Source: Closterium sp. NIES-65
Taxonomy: Eukaryota; Streptophyta; Zygnematophyceae; Desmidiales; Closteriaceae
Reading direction: 5' to 3'
Length of the DNA stretch: 64,000 nucleotides
Assembly: GCA_948144175.1 (NCBI GenBank)
Contig: CANXME010001991.1
Location: 62,001-126,000 of the forward strand
Under the pieces are notes generated by a model. It made no database searches, had not been told where the DNA came from, and worked only from the letters and a program-made list of their open reading frames with translations. Position 1 is the stretch's first letter. The number at the start of each line of letters is the position of its first letter. The position numbers were made by a program, and so were the translations under genes. Positions 1 to 10,157 of this stretch are shown here, piece by piece.

Positions 1-149
1 CGCCGACTTCCGGGCCGACCTCTTGAAGTCGGCGACCTCCCAAGTCGGTGACCTTGCAAGTCGGCGCCGACTTCCAGGTCGACGAGCCACAATGCCGACC
101 ACCAGTTGAAGTCAGCCGCCGGCTTCCCAAGTCGGCGGCATTGCAGTGG
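1..149. repeat. GC-rich short tandem repeat
   Basis: Degenerate short repeats of the type AAGTCGGCG/CGCCGACTT fill this stretch and end where the 732-bp direct repeat begins. It resembles the variable-number repeats seen inside the long LTR of element H (61600-61860) in style, not in sequence. It is probably the variable part of an LTR or leader, which is an inference. Confidence 0.5.
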
Positions 150-881
150 CGGGTAGCATTCCGCCGTCGCACCGCGTAGAAAAGAAATTCCAACAAGGAA
201 GGAATTCGCTTGAATCAATTTCACTATATCCAGGTACAAACAGAGAAAGAATAAATAGTTCTAGCTAGCAAGGACCTTGGGAATAAACCTGGGAACAACC
301 AAGGATGATCCCAAAGAATTCCAAGCAATAGAACCAACCTGGCTGGACAAAACAGCAGGTGGTAGGTTGGTAAACAACCTCTGGTTCTGTTTTTCCAACC
401 TGGGAAAACAACAACCAGGTTCAGGTCCTAAAAACAGAACCTGTTTTGTCTTTGCCCAACCAGCCAAATGCTGGTTCTGCTGGTTTCCCCTGGCCCTGTA
501 GCATGCAGATACAGACAAACAACATCCAACCTTCACCTAAAATGTACCCCTATACTGCCTGCCCTGCTACACTATAGTCAACCAAACAAAACAGTACAAT
601 TTCAAGTTGGATAGAACTGAATCTGCGCAATCAAGTAAGCCGAACCGCAAAGCTTCCATCTTGGGTTCCTTTGCGAGCTCGTCCTTTCTGCTTGTACCGT
701 TCATAGCGCGTACAATGTTATGCCGAAGCGCACATTATGCGAGTACCTGCAAATGCTTCAAGCGAGAATTGCGAAAGCAAACAAACACACGAACATACCA
801 TTCACACGCAAACGCATTCGCACACGCATACTCGTACAAACAGACAGCAGGATGTCGTGCAATGTGAATTTGCACCCAACA
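150..881. repeat. 732-bp direct repeat, copy 1
   Basis: This stretch matches 1142-1873 almost base for base (offset 992) apart from scattered substitutions. Both copies end in the sequence TTTGCACCCAACA, which is also close to the 3' end of the 1.9-kb LTR-like insertion at 35469-37367. That shared end suggests LTR or LTR-internal sequence. The open frames in it show no family resemblance. Confidence 0.7.
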
Positions 882-1141
882 GACCAGCCCCTATCCTCGG
901 GTCCGAGTTTGTAGAGAGAGGGATCAAGAGGGACTTAGTCAAAACAGCAAGAGTACCTTGAACGTCGCGCAGCGTATCGTGCAGACCATCGATCGGATTA
1001 AGCTGAGAATTTCCTATATCGAAGCTCACTCTAAGAGCTTTAAAATATGCCAAGTTGCCTCGCGAAAAGTTCTGCCATTACGAAGTTATGGCTCGGACAG
1101 CGTTAGCCTAGCGTTGGAGTGCTAGCGTACTAGCGTTGACT
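882..1141 (-). other. Spacer between the two 732-bp repeats
   Basis: A 260-bp stretch present once, between the direct repeats. Near 1100-1137 it holds short overlapping motifs of the type CTAGCGTTGGAGTGCTAGCG. A minus-strand frame is open for about 80 codons (802-1053) but runs into the repeat and matches nothing I recognise. It could be leader sequence of an LTR element. Confidence 0.35.
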
Positions 1142-1873
1142 CGGGTAGCATTCCGCCGTCGCACCGCGTAGAAAGGAAATTCTAGGAAGGGAGGAATTCG
1201 CTTGAATCAATTCGACTATATCCAGGTACAAACAGAGAAAGAATAAATAGTTCTAGCTAGCAAGGACCTTGGGAATAAACCTGGGAACAACCAAGGATGA
1301 TCCCAAATAATTCCAAGCAACAGAACCAACCTGGCTGGACAAAACAGCAGGTGGTAGGTTGGTAAACAACCTCTGGTTCTGTTTTTCCAACCTGGGAAAA
1401 CAACAACCAGGTTCAGGTCCTAAAAACAGAACCTGTTTTGTCTTTGCCCAACCAGCCAAATGCTGGTTCCGCTGGTTTCCCCTGGCCCTGTAGCATGCAG
1501 ATACAGACAAACAACATCCAACCTTCACCTAAATTGTACCCCTATAGTGCCTGCCCTGCTACACTATAGTCAACCAAACAGAACAGTACAATTTCGAGTT
1601 GGATAGAACTGAATCTGCGCAATCAAGTAAGCCGAACCGCAAAGCTTCCATCTTGGGCTCCTTTGCAAGCTCGTCCTTTCTGCTTGTACTGTTCATAGCG
1701 CGTACAATGTTATGCCGAAGCGCACAATGTGCGAGTACCTGCAAATGCTTCAAGCGAAAATTGCGAAAGCAAACAAACGCACGAACATTCCATTCATACC
1801 CAAATGCATTCGCACACGCATACTCGTACAAACAGACGGCACGATGTCGTGCAATGTGAATTTGCACCCAACA
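1142..1873. repeat. 732-bp direct repeat, copy 2
   Basis: Second copy of the repeat at 150-881. Its right edge (1873, ending CACCCAACA) abruptly interrupts the minus-strand gag frame of element K, so this end is an insertion or rearrangement boundary. The left edges of the two copies (150 and 1142) are equally sharp, but the flanks differ and no primer-binding site adjoins either copy, so I could not prove LTR status. Confidence 0.7.
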
Positions 1874-2152
1874 CTTCATAGTGCTGTAGACTGTGTTGCT
1901 CGAAGTCTCATCAAGAGCACCTGTAGCAGCAATAACACGTGCGTCGGGGCGCACGTTGTGGATGGAAAGCATTTCCTCCATACGATGAAGCCAAGATTCC
2001 ATGTTCGTCTTGCCGTAAATGAAAATCGGCAAGGCAGTGGGGAGCGATCCAAATGCGGATGCGTCAGGCGACATCGGCTGCTCTGTTGGAGCTCCGGCAG
2101 AAGTAGAAGGCTGCCCATTGTTAGGAGGGGGCCGATAAATACCGCTTCCCCC
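1874..2152 (-). pseudogene. gag: Element K gag, second segment (capsid-like)
   Basis: Minus-strand reading continues the K Gag begun at 9659-9170. It encodes a Pro/Ser/Thr-rich stretch (IYRPPPNNGQPSTSAGAPTE), then LPIFIYGKTNMESWLHRMEE and SIHNVRPDARVIAATGALDE, which look like the start of a retrotransposon Gag capsid domain; this family call comes from general appearance only. If Copia A is removed together with one copy of the TAGGG target duplication, the frame joins exactly to the upstream segment (AQNR|GGSGIYR). The gene breaks off at 1874, where the direct repeat starts, and no continuation was found at lower coordinates. Confidence 0.6.
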
Positions 2153-2280
2153 CCTAGCAGCAGGAATGAATGAACTATGAAAGGGTTGGGTAGAAGTATG
2201 AAACTCTAAAAGGGGCTGTACCCCATATTGGCTACCCCACTACAGCCTAAATATATATAGCATATATATATGCTTTGACA
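2153..2280 (-). repeat. Element A 3' LTR (end trimmed)
   Basis: Matches the 5' LTR at 9034-9169 along its length, including the core CCCCACTACAGCC and the TA-rich block TATATATAGCATATATATAT. In element orientation it starts TGTCAAAG directly after the polypurine tract. Its last dozen bases, present in the other LTR as TAGTTTCTAACA, are missing and sequence from K gag follows. Confidence 0.85.
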
Positions 2281-2303
2281 CACCCCCATAGGCAAAGTGG
2301 GGG
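2281..2303 (-). promoter_or_regulatory. Element A polypurine tract and conserved 3' segment
   Basis: In element orientation the sequence CCACTTTGCCTATGGGGGTG immediately precedes the 3' LTR. The same segment sits at the same place in B, C, D and F, and a related one in J. The G-rich end is where plus-strand DNA synthesis would be primed. Confidence 0.75.
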
Positions 2304-2559
2304 AAAGCAAGGGGTCACAAGACCAGTCAAGAGAAGCAAAGCAAGCTCAGGGTGGATCACAACGTCACCACACACACTGAGCACAAGCAAAGGGCCACAA
2401 GGCCAGTTCACATGCAGAGGTATATATGCAACAACAGCAGTACAGTGATCTCTACCTAGCAGAACAAGCATGCAGGTATATGTATATATATATACATATA
2501 TATATAGAGAGATCACAGTACCAGCAAAGTCTACAGAAAGTGAGGAAAAGTGGGCACAA

Positions 2560-3310
2560 GGCCTAACAACGTGCAGAATCGCTGATGATCACCAGATGGA
2601 AGTGCCTTAGTGAATGTATCAGCAGTGTTGGCCCGAGTGGCCACATGAGGAAGACGAAGCTGACCACGCTACTGCAACTATCGAGCCAAGAAGTAACGCA
2701 GAGCGATGTGCTTTGTTCTGTGCTCCACTCTGTGCTCCTGACACAAGGCAATGGCGGCCTTGTTGTCGTCGTACAGTACTGGAGGAGAACAAGACCGCTC
2801 TCCCAGGTCGGTTAGCAGGTAGGTAAGCCAGCGTAACTCCTGTGCAGCCATGGCTGTGGCGTAGATCTCAGCCTCACAACTAGAGCTGAGAACTGAAGAC
2901 GAGCGTTTAGAACGCCAAGAAACTGAACCACAGCCAAGGCTGAAGGTGTAACCCTGTGACGACCGCTGCGTAGCCTAGTCGTCAACCCAAGAAGCGTTTG
3001 AGTGCCCAGTGAGGACAACGTCGCTCCATCCTCCGAGCACGAGCCCCATGCCCGATGTACTGCACAAGTAGCGTAGTACCCTCTTAGCATCATCCATGTG
3101 CACCTTTCGGTGCCGACCAGGAGCCACGTAGTGAGCCAGAAGGCCAAGAGGGTAAGCAAGGTCAGGACGAGTGTAGGTCATCAGGTACATGAGGCAGCCC
3201 ACAAGCTCTGGATATGGGCCACTCGGCTCTACGGACTCATCCGAAGGCAGAAATGAGAGCGAGTGACCGGTAGGCAGAAAAGTGGCCTATGGCGAGGAGT
3301 ATTGGAAGTC
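2560..3310 (-). pseudogene. pol: Element A RNase H domain (broken)
   Basis: Minus-strand frames give the Copia C-terminal RNase H region: GCLMYLMTYTRPDLAYPLGL, then TGHSNASWVDD, a TAG at 2975, and further on the AAQELRWLTYLLTDLG and ANTADTFTKAL blocks. Sister copies read CAG (Gln) where A has TAG at 2975. RNase H degrades the RNA template during reverse transcription. Further stops and a frame change follow, so this part is non-functional. Confidence 0.8.
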
Positions 3311-4010
3311 ACAGCGCTAAAGGACCTGCTGCACCATGTGTGACTGAGTCAGGGTAATGGTGCGCCGTGCTCTGTCCCGGGTGATCTGCAAGCCAAGGAA
3401 GCTGCGCAGCTCACCCAGGTCTGTGCACGTGTTTCTCTTCCGCAGCTCCGACTTCACCAGAGCGAGAGCCTCAGTGTGAGCAGTGGCAAAGACCAAGTCG
3501 TCGACGTACACGAGGATGTAGAACGGCGGCAGCGAAGTGTCGGTGCGTAGAAACAACGACGGGTCAGCAGTCGACGCAGCAAACCCAAGAGCCACAAGTG
3601 TCGTCCTCAGTGTGTCGTGCCACTTACGCGGCGCCTGGCGGAGACCGTAGACTGGCCGCCAGAGGCTCCACCGGGTACTAGGAGGGAACGACCCAGTGAA
3701 GCCAGGTGGGCGGCGCAGCCAGATCTCCTTGTGCAGGCTGCCCTGTAAGAAGGCTGTGCTGAAGTCAAGAGAGTGAAGCTCGTAGTCACGCTGAGCAGCA
3801 ACGTGCTGTAGCACCCGAAGAGTGGTCATCTTCGGGGTGGGGGAGAAGGTCTAGAAGAAGTCTACTCCCTCTCGCTGACTGAAGCCTCGAGCAACGTAAC
3901 GAGCCTTGAAGACAGGCGGAGAACCTGGCGGCCGCTTCACCCTGAAAATCGACATGCCACTGACGATGTTCGCCCCAGGAGGGGGAAACCTCGTCGACGT
4001 AGGTGCCTGT
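3311..4010 (-). pseudogene. pol: Element A reverse transcriptase core
   Basis: A 170-residue open stretch (3829 to 3317) covers the RT palm: HSLDFSTAFLQGSLHKEIWL, PVYGLRQAPRKWHDTLRTTL, and ILVYVDDLVFATA with the catalytic YVDD. The N-terminal RT block with KARYVARGFSQREGVDFF lies in a continuous frame just upstream, ending at a TAG (3851) where sister copies have CAG. A third break, a one-base shift within the string of G/C near 3985, separates it from the integrase-linker frame. The enzyme would copy element RNA into DNA in virus-like particles; here it cannot be made whole. Confidence 0.85.
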
Positions 4011-7000
4011 GGACTTCCAGGATGCCATCTCTGCGTCCATGATTGCGTGCCACTGAGAGGAGTACTCACCCGCGATCGCCTCAGCGTAAGAGCGCGGGGT
4101 CGGGATGTCTGGAGCATCCGGGTCTCCCTCAGGGGCAAGCACCATGGACACGAGATGAGGCGCAGTGGCTGCAAGACACTCAAGGTCCTCCTGCCTGTCC
4201 TCAAGGACGTCCGTGCCAAGAGCACATTCACCCTTGACGGACGGAGGACAGACAGACTCAGACTCAGCAACAAGACTAGCGGCGTAGTCTAAACGACAGG
4301 CAGCAGCAAAGTCAACAAGCTCAGCAACAAAGGCAGACGCAGCAGCAGACTCAAACGACGGGACAGTGACAACTGTTGCTAGCAGACGTGTGACAGTAGG
4401 TTGAGCAGCACGGGTGCAGTCAGACTCAGGCTCAGGAACAGTAGGCAGAGAAGACGCAAGAGGGGACGGCAGGGGAACACGCTGCAGAGGAGAGGAAGGA
4501 CGTCGGACTACGAGGTGGGTGCCGGTGACATCCGGCTGACGCGAATGAGGAACATGATGACCGGAAAGATCAGGATGGGCAGGCGAGACAGGACGCGACG
4601 CAGGCTCACGGCGCTCAGTAAGACCCACCGTCTGCTCTGTGTAAGGAGAAGGAGTAGGCAGCGGTGAGCCTGGCTGTAACGGAAGACCAGTAGACGAAGG
4701 GAGACTAAGAACTTGGCGAAGCACACAGGCACACGTTGGCTGAGACGGTGGAGCAAAGAACAGTCGGGGCTGTGCAGTGCCACCAGCACCAGCAGCTCTA
4801 GCACCCCCAGCAGCTCTAGCACCTCCAGCACCTCTCGAACCCTCAGCGTCAGCTCCTCCAGGACCAGCTCCACCAGCAGCAGCACCCCCAGAACCAGCAC
4901 CTCCAGTCTTTGGGTCTCCATTCTCAGTGTCTCCAGCAGAAGCACCCCCAGACTCAGCACCTCTAGCCCCAGCAGCTCCAGTACCTCCAGTACGAGCACC
5001 TCCGGGACCAGCACCACTCCCAGCTCCAGTGACGTCAGGAGAACTATCTTTAGCGGCAGAGCCCCGAGTTCTAGAAGCACGACCCTGACGGTGACTGTAC
5101 CAGTCGTGCAGCTGCTGTGAGGTGAGGGGCACACGCGGACGAAGGCGGCTACTCCAAGGAGACCGCGCAACAGCAGACTCAGAACCCTCAGCATCAGCAC
5201 CCGCAACAGCTCTAGAACCTCTAGCTCCAGCACCACCAGCAGCTACCGAACCTCTAGCTCTAGCACCCTCAGCGGCTCCAGAACCTCCAGCAGAAACAAC
5301 TCCAGTAGCAGAGTCACCAGCACCAGCGCCTCCCGCAGCAGGGCCCCTAGCTCCAGCAGCGAGACCCTGACAACCAGCGTACCACTCACGCAGCTGCTGT
5401 GGGGAGAGAGGGAGTCGACGACAAGAGTGCAGCGACGAGGCACCAGCGGAGCGACTACGCAGACGGCCGCTCCAGGGAGATTGCTCGCCAGACGCCTCAG
5501 CGCCTCCAGGTGCAGTACCCCTAGACTCAGTACTCCCAGGCACAGCACCCCCAGACTCCTCACACCCAGGCTTAGCACCTCCAGTCTCCGCACCCCCAGG
5601 CTCCGCACCTCCGAGCTCCGCACCCCCATGCTCAGAACCTCCAGGCTCCGCACCCCCAGGCTCAGCACCCCCAGAAGCAGCACCCCGAGCACGACCACCC
5701 TCAGCAAGACCTAAGTCTCCATTGACCTCAACCGGCGCAGTCAAGGGGGGAGGGTCTACCTGAGACACACCTGAAGGAGCAGGACTGGGAGCGGGGAGGG
5801 GGTCTACCTGGGGAGCACCTGGAGCGAGGAAGAGCGGCGGGGGGGGGAGAGGGGTAGTGAGGTAGGGGAAGAGATAGTAAAAGGGAACCGACTCGTCGAA
5901 CGTGATGTCTTGAGAGGGGAAGACATGGCGCGAGGTGGGGTGGTAAAACTGCCAACAAGGCGCGTCACGGACAAAGCCAAGGAAGACACGGGGAACAACA
6001 CGGGCGGAGAGCTTGTCCGCGGTGGTATCGCCGACAAAGGCACGAGCACCCCAGACTCGGAAACGCGACGCATCGCCAACCTTCCCCGTCCACAGCAGTG
6101 TGGGCGAGGTCTCCGGCAAGGAGACACGGGGCCAGAGGTTGAGCTGATGCGCGGCGTACCGGACCGCAAACGGCCACAGAAAATGGGGGGCAGCCGCATG
6201 GATCATGGAGGTACGAGCGACCTCCATGACTAAGCCAATGCGGCGCTCAGCAACCCCATTCTGCTGCGGAGAAGCGAGAAGTGTGAACGTCTGGCGGATG
6301 CTGTGCTCCGCACAGAAGGCTACCAAGAGGTCTGAGGAGAACTCACCACCTCTGTCAGAGTGCAGACGCAGGACAGGAAAGTCCGACTGGAACCGCTCGC
6401 GGAGCTGGAGACGAAAAGCGCGTATCCAGGGGATCAAAACATCAAGGACATCCCCCTTGCGCTGCAAGGGGAAGACCGTGGTGTAACCCGTGTAGTCGTC
6501 GACGACCAGCAGGAAGTACCGCTCGTGGCCCTGTCCACGGACGCGGGCTGGGCCCCACACGTCCAGGTGGAGAGTCTGCAGGGGAGCCTCTGTGAAAGGG
6601 AACGAGGAGGTGTGAGGAGCGGTGCACTGCCATCCCTCGACACAGGGAAGACAAGGAGGAGGAGGCGAGGGTGGGAGGGGAGGGAGAACCCTGGGAAGAC
6701 CAGAGACAAGGACACGGCGCTGCATGCTACGAAGGCGCTGGACCGAGGGGTGACCAAGGCGGTGGTGCCAAAGGAGGGTCTGGTGCGACAAAGCGCGACA
6801 CGAGCAGGGGGGCGCTAGCTGACCTAACGCAGACGTAGACGCAGCTACCTGAGGGGACACAGTAGTCAGTGTGTACAAACTCGAGCCAGGTGCACGGGTA
6901 AACGTGGCCAGGTGCCGGCCCATCCGGGAGCACGTACAGTGGGTTACGCGCTGACCTCTAGAAGTGAACTGGTCAACCCACTCGTCCTGGAGGTCAGCAC

Positions 7001-7070
7001 CACTCACCAAGTTCGTAGAGAACGAGGGGAGGTGAAGACCTGAAAGGGGGCAGACGGGACCGCCGGACAC
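3990..7070 (-). pseudogene. pol: Element A pol: protease tail, integrase and long Ala/Gly-rich linker
   Basis: One long open stretch of about 1000 codons. It starts in the region after the protease (LPSFSTNLVSGADLQDEW). It has the HHCC zinc-binding part (HQTLLWHHRLGHP, then CLPCVEG), then the integrase core with LHLDVWGPARVRG, LRLHSDRGGEFSS and NGVAERRIGL supplying the D, D and E. The C-terminal integrase part reads KVGDASRFRVWGARAFVGD. About 450 residues of low-complexity linker follow, with GGAEPGGAE-type repeats and two copies of an LSPQQLREWYA-type motif, then the start of RT (MASWKSTGTYVDEV). After VDEV the frame shifts. Its length without stops makes this the best-preserved integrase in the window. 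Confidence 0.88.
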
Positions 7071-7670
7071 GGCAGGACCGTGGAGGAGTGCGCAAGGACT
7101 GGACCCCCGGAAGGGTCTGCCAGGGAGACTGGAACCGGCCGGCTGAGCGGCGTGAGGGTGGTGCTGTCGTGAAAGAAGGAGCGGGAAGCACCTGAGTCAG
7201 GTGTGAAGGTGTACAAGGCCTCAGCAGGCGCAGTACCAGAGAGAGCAAAATCACCAGCACCTGGAGCAGCAGCCTCACCAGCACCCAGAGCAGGATACGC
7301 ACTAGCACCTAGAGCAGCAGCCTCACCAGCATCTAGAGCAGGAGACGCACGAGCACCTAGAGCAGCAGCCTCACCAGCACCGAGAGCAGCAGGCTCTATA
7401 CCTGGGTCAGGAAGTACGTACAGGTAACAAGCACGGCCAACACTAGTAGGCAATGCATACATGGCAGTGAGAATAGCATCATAGTCAAGAGCAAATATAT
7501 CTACCCTCTGCCCAAGCAGCTCCACCCAGTCGGGGAGCTCAGCCTCGTCGCCAAACTCGGTACGCCAGGCGTCGCTCAAACGGACGAAGAAGCGGGACTG
7601 TGTGTGACTAAGCGTCCCGCAAGCCTGACCCGTCCGATCACCTATGCGATGACGTACGGGCAGCGAACGG
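7004..7670 (-). pseudogene. gag-pol: Element A Gag zinc-knuckle region and protease
   Basis: The frame from 7579 encodes SDAWRTEFGDEAELPDWVEL, then IFALDYDAILTAMYALPTS, repeated Ala/Gly/Leu units (LGAGEAAALGA), and the aspartic protease motif FTPDSGASRSFFHD with the catalytic DSGA. Just upstream, in the same frame, GDRTGQACGTLSHTQSRFF corresponds to the Cys/His knuckle of the sister elements, but the last Cys is Phe. The protease would cleave the Gag-Pol precursor. The frame overlaps the next block near 7004-7070 because of a base-count difference. Confidence 0.75.
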
Positions 7671-7673
7671 TAC

Positions 7674-8300
7674 TCAAAGACCCTCTACTCTGAGCGTATC
7701 ACTTACGAAGCTGCTCGGGCGTAAGTGTCTTGCACACACGCCGCTGCAGCTGCAGCTGGCCACTGCTAGACGCTCCCGACTGACCAGCTCTAGGGCGACA
7801 GCCACGACGGCTACCGCCACAACCCCAACTAGCGTACCACTCACGAAGCTGCTGGGGCATAAGAGACTCGCGCGGACGTCGCTGGAGCTGCATATGGCCA
7901 CCGTCAGTAGCAGCAGCAGCAGCAGCAGTCTAGCAGTAGTAACAGAAGGAAAAGCAGTAGCAGCGCGGGCAGGGCAGGCGCGGCAGGCAGGCAGGCGTGG
8001 CAGGCAGGCAGGTGGCGCTACAGTTCGCGAACAAGGCAGCTGCTCACCATTGGCGGTCAGGGCCGGCGCTCGGCGGGTGGCAGCCGGGTAAGCGCACGAC
8101 GGCGGCGACGGCGGGGCCACGACAGCTGCGGTAGAGCAGGGCCGCGATAGCTGCTGCAGGGCGGGGCCGTGACAGGTGCAGGAGGCTCCGCGGCAGCTGC
8201 TGCAAGGCGGGGCTGTGACGGCGGCAGAAGGCTCCGCGGCAGCTGCTGCAGGGCGGGGCCGCGACTGTGGCAAGGCGCTCCGCAGCAGCTGCTGTAGGAG
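7674..8300 (-). pseudogene. gag: Element A Gag remnant
   Basis: Minus-strand fragments such as SLMPQQLREWYASWGCGG and TLTPEQLRK match the motif found at the Gag C terminus of the sister copies (LSPQQLREWYAARQ). The capsid-like region seen in B, C and F (MATPSVLTFD... onward) is not present. In its place lies Ala/Pro/Ser-rich, GC-rich sequence. A is therefore deleted or highly diverged in capsid. Confidence 0.55.
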
Positions 8301-9020
8301 TGACTGCGGAAGTCAGGCAGGGGCGGCGTCCAAGGGGGGGGGCGCCGCGACGAACAGGGGCAGCCGTGGCGCGCGGGCCTGAAGCGCACAACGCGAGCTG
8401 TGGGCGCGGCGCGCGAAGCCGCTGCGGGCTGCGCGAGGATGGCAGTCGCAGCGCGCGGGGCTGCAGCATGACGTGCGGGCAGGTGACGCGACGCGCAGGG
8501 CTGCAGCGCGACGCGCGAGGCTGCAGCACAACGCGCGGGGCTGCAGTGCTACGCGCGGGGCTGCAGCACGCAGCATGGGCTGCGGACGCGGCGCGCGGAG
8601 CAGCAACGAGCCGCGCGCGAGCTGCTGCAGGGCGGGGCCAGGTGGGGCCGCGTCAGTGGCAGGTCGTGGCCGCAAGGAGGGGCGGCGCTCTGGCCTGACG
8701 GGCCTGCAGGGGCGGCTCACGGGCCTGTCGGGCCTGCAGGGGCGGCTCGCGGGCCTGACGGGCCTGCAGGGGAGGCTCGCGGGCCTGACGGGCCTGCAGG
8801 GGCGACGTGCGGGCCGTACGAGTCTGCAGGGGCGGCGCGCGGGCCTTACGGGCCTGTAGGGGCGGCGCACTGGCCTAGGGCAGCAGTAGGCAGTGCGAGG
8901 GCTGCATGACGGCGCGCGCAGCGCAGCACGCCACAAGGCAAGGCAGGCAACACGTGGGGTAGCGTGGTAACCGCAACGGTAGGTGGGCCCGAAAAAAAAA
9001 AGACAGTCCTACGGACCTAG
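8301..9020 (-). repeat. Element A leader with GC-rich minisatellite
   Basis: Between the primer-binding site and coding sequence lies GC-rich DNA. It includes a run of ~30-bp units of the type CGGGCCTGACGGGCCTGCAG (about 8690-8880) and a second family of units of the type GCGCGGGGCTGCAGC (about 8450-8570). Open frames in it are compositional. Confidence 0.7.
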
Positions 9021-9169
9021 TGCTCTGAAACCATGTTAGAAACTAGCAGCAGGAATGAATGAACTATGAAAGGGTTGGGTACAAGTATGAAACCCTAAAA
9101 GGGGCTGTACCCCATATTGGCTACCCCACTACAGCCTAAACATATATAGCATATATATATACTTTGACA
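9021..9169 (-). repeat. Element A 5' LTR (9034-9169) and primer-binding site (9021-9033)
   Basis: The LTR is 136 bp, TGTCAAAG...TTTCTAACA in element orientation. It is followed at once by TGGTTTCAGAGCA, one base different from the plant initiator-Met tRNA complement TGGTATCAGAGC. It contains the family core GGCTGTAGTGGGG and an AT-rich stretch that could serve as promoter. Confidence 0.88.
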
Positions 9170-9659
9170 CCCTATTCTGCGCTTGCAGCATCGTGCAGGC
9201 CAATTCAATGTTAATGCATGCAGCATTGAGCTGCTGCAAATTATCCTCAAGGCTCTTGATATGGTTGGCCTTGAGGCCAAGAGACCTCCTAAACTGACGA
9301 GCCTCGACACTGATTTTGTTAAGCTGAGCTTTGACCATGTCAATTGATGCATTCTCCTCAACAATCTGAGTCTCAAGCTCATTGATTCGGCGTTTCTGCT
9401 GCAGCAAGGAAGATGCTTGCTCAGCCACCGTGGATTGAAGTTTTTCAAACTCCTCTGGAAAGTTGTCATCCGTGCTGAGGTCATCAAGCCCTTCCTGTTC
9501 TCCAATCTCTTCTTGGTTTCCCAGTGCTTCTTCTTCTTCCTGAAGAAAGTCCCCCATGATGTCCCCAGCATTAAGGTCAAGGTCAGGAAAGTCTTCCAGT
9601 TCCTCAACTGAGGTCATAGGGACATCCTCCTTTAGTGGTCCCTCATGAGAAGTAGCCAT
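9170..9659 (-). pseudogene. gag: Element K gag, N-terminal segment (coiled coil)
   Basis: Starts at ATG 9659 (MATSHEGPLKEDVPMTSVEE) and is open for 163 codons up to the Copia A insertion. It has an acidic N-terminal third (LEDFPDLDLNAGDIMGDF, EEEEALG), then a heptad-rich coiled coil (EKLQSTVAEQASSLLQQKRR to KSLEDNLQQLNAACINIE). It continues in frame at 2152. The position, about 500 bp downstream of an LTR and PBS on the same strand, makes it the first gene of an LTR retrotransposon. I do not recognise the exact family; a Ty3-like element is possible. Confidence 0.6.
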
Positions 9660-10157
9660 AGAGGAGTTGTTCAGATGGAGCTTAAGGAGAGTGGTTCTTC
9701 TTTGCGAAGAAATATGATCTTAACAAGGGTCCTCTATCACTCAAGGTGATAAGCAAGAGATTCTGAAAATTTTCAGAAATCTTTTATATGGATCAATATT
9801 TTCACATAGAGAAAGGTACATAAAAAGAGTTGTTAAATAAATATTCTATTTCAAGAAAGAAATAGAGAAAGTTTCCCAAACTGCTCAAAGAGCAAGTTAA
9901 GAGGGATCTTTCAACAGATCTCTTAGATCTGTATCACTCTGCTGATTTAAAAATAGCTATGAGTCTTCCACCAAAAAGGTGGGCAGAGAATAAATTCTCT
10001 TTCGGCTCAAAAAGCTTTTAGATCTTGGGATCCTTGACGAAGATTTCTTGATCTTTGGAGTCTCTCAACTCTTCTTAGAAGAGCTTTGAGGCTATTTTAG
10101 ATCTAAGATCTAGTAGCTCCTATCTAGTTAGCCACACAGGGCCAAGGATAACCAAAA
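9660..10157 (-). other. Element K untranslated leader
   Basis: AT-rich DNA between the K primer-binding site and the K gag start. Recurrent AGATCT/AAGATC words are frequent (9880-10110). No coding frame is supported. Confidence 0.5.

Larger units (their letters stand above)
2153..9169 (-). mobile_element. Copia element A (short-LTR family), inserted in K gag
   Basis: About 7.0 kb, transcribed leftwards, with order LTR, PBS, gag remnant, protease, integrase, reverse transcriptase, RNase H, polypurine tract, LTR. The order integrase before RT is the Ty1/Copia arrangement. The flanks in element orientation read TAGGG on both sides, a likely 5-bp target duplication. The downstream LTR lacks the last ~12 bases of the upstream one. 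The copy is dead: a frameshift near 3985 and stops at 3851 and 2975 interrupt pol, and the Gag capsid region of its relatives is missing. Confidence 0.9.

Noticed and set aside
261..536. 91-codon minus-strand frame present in both 732-bp repeats (also 1253-1528)
   Set aside because: It is conserved only because the repeat is duplicated; no start context, domain or related protein was recognised.
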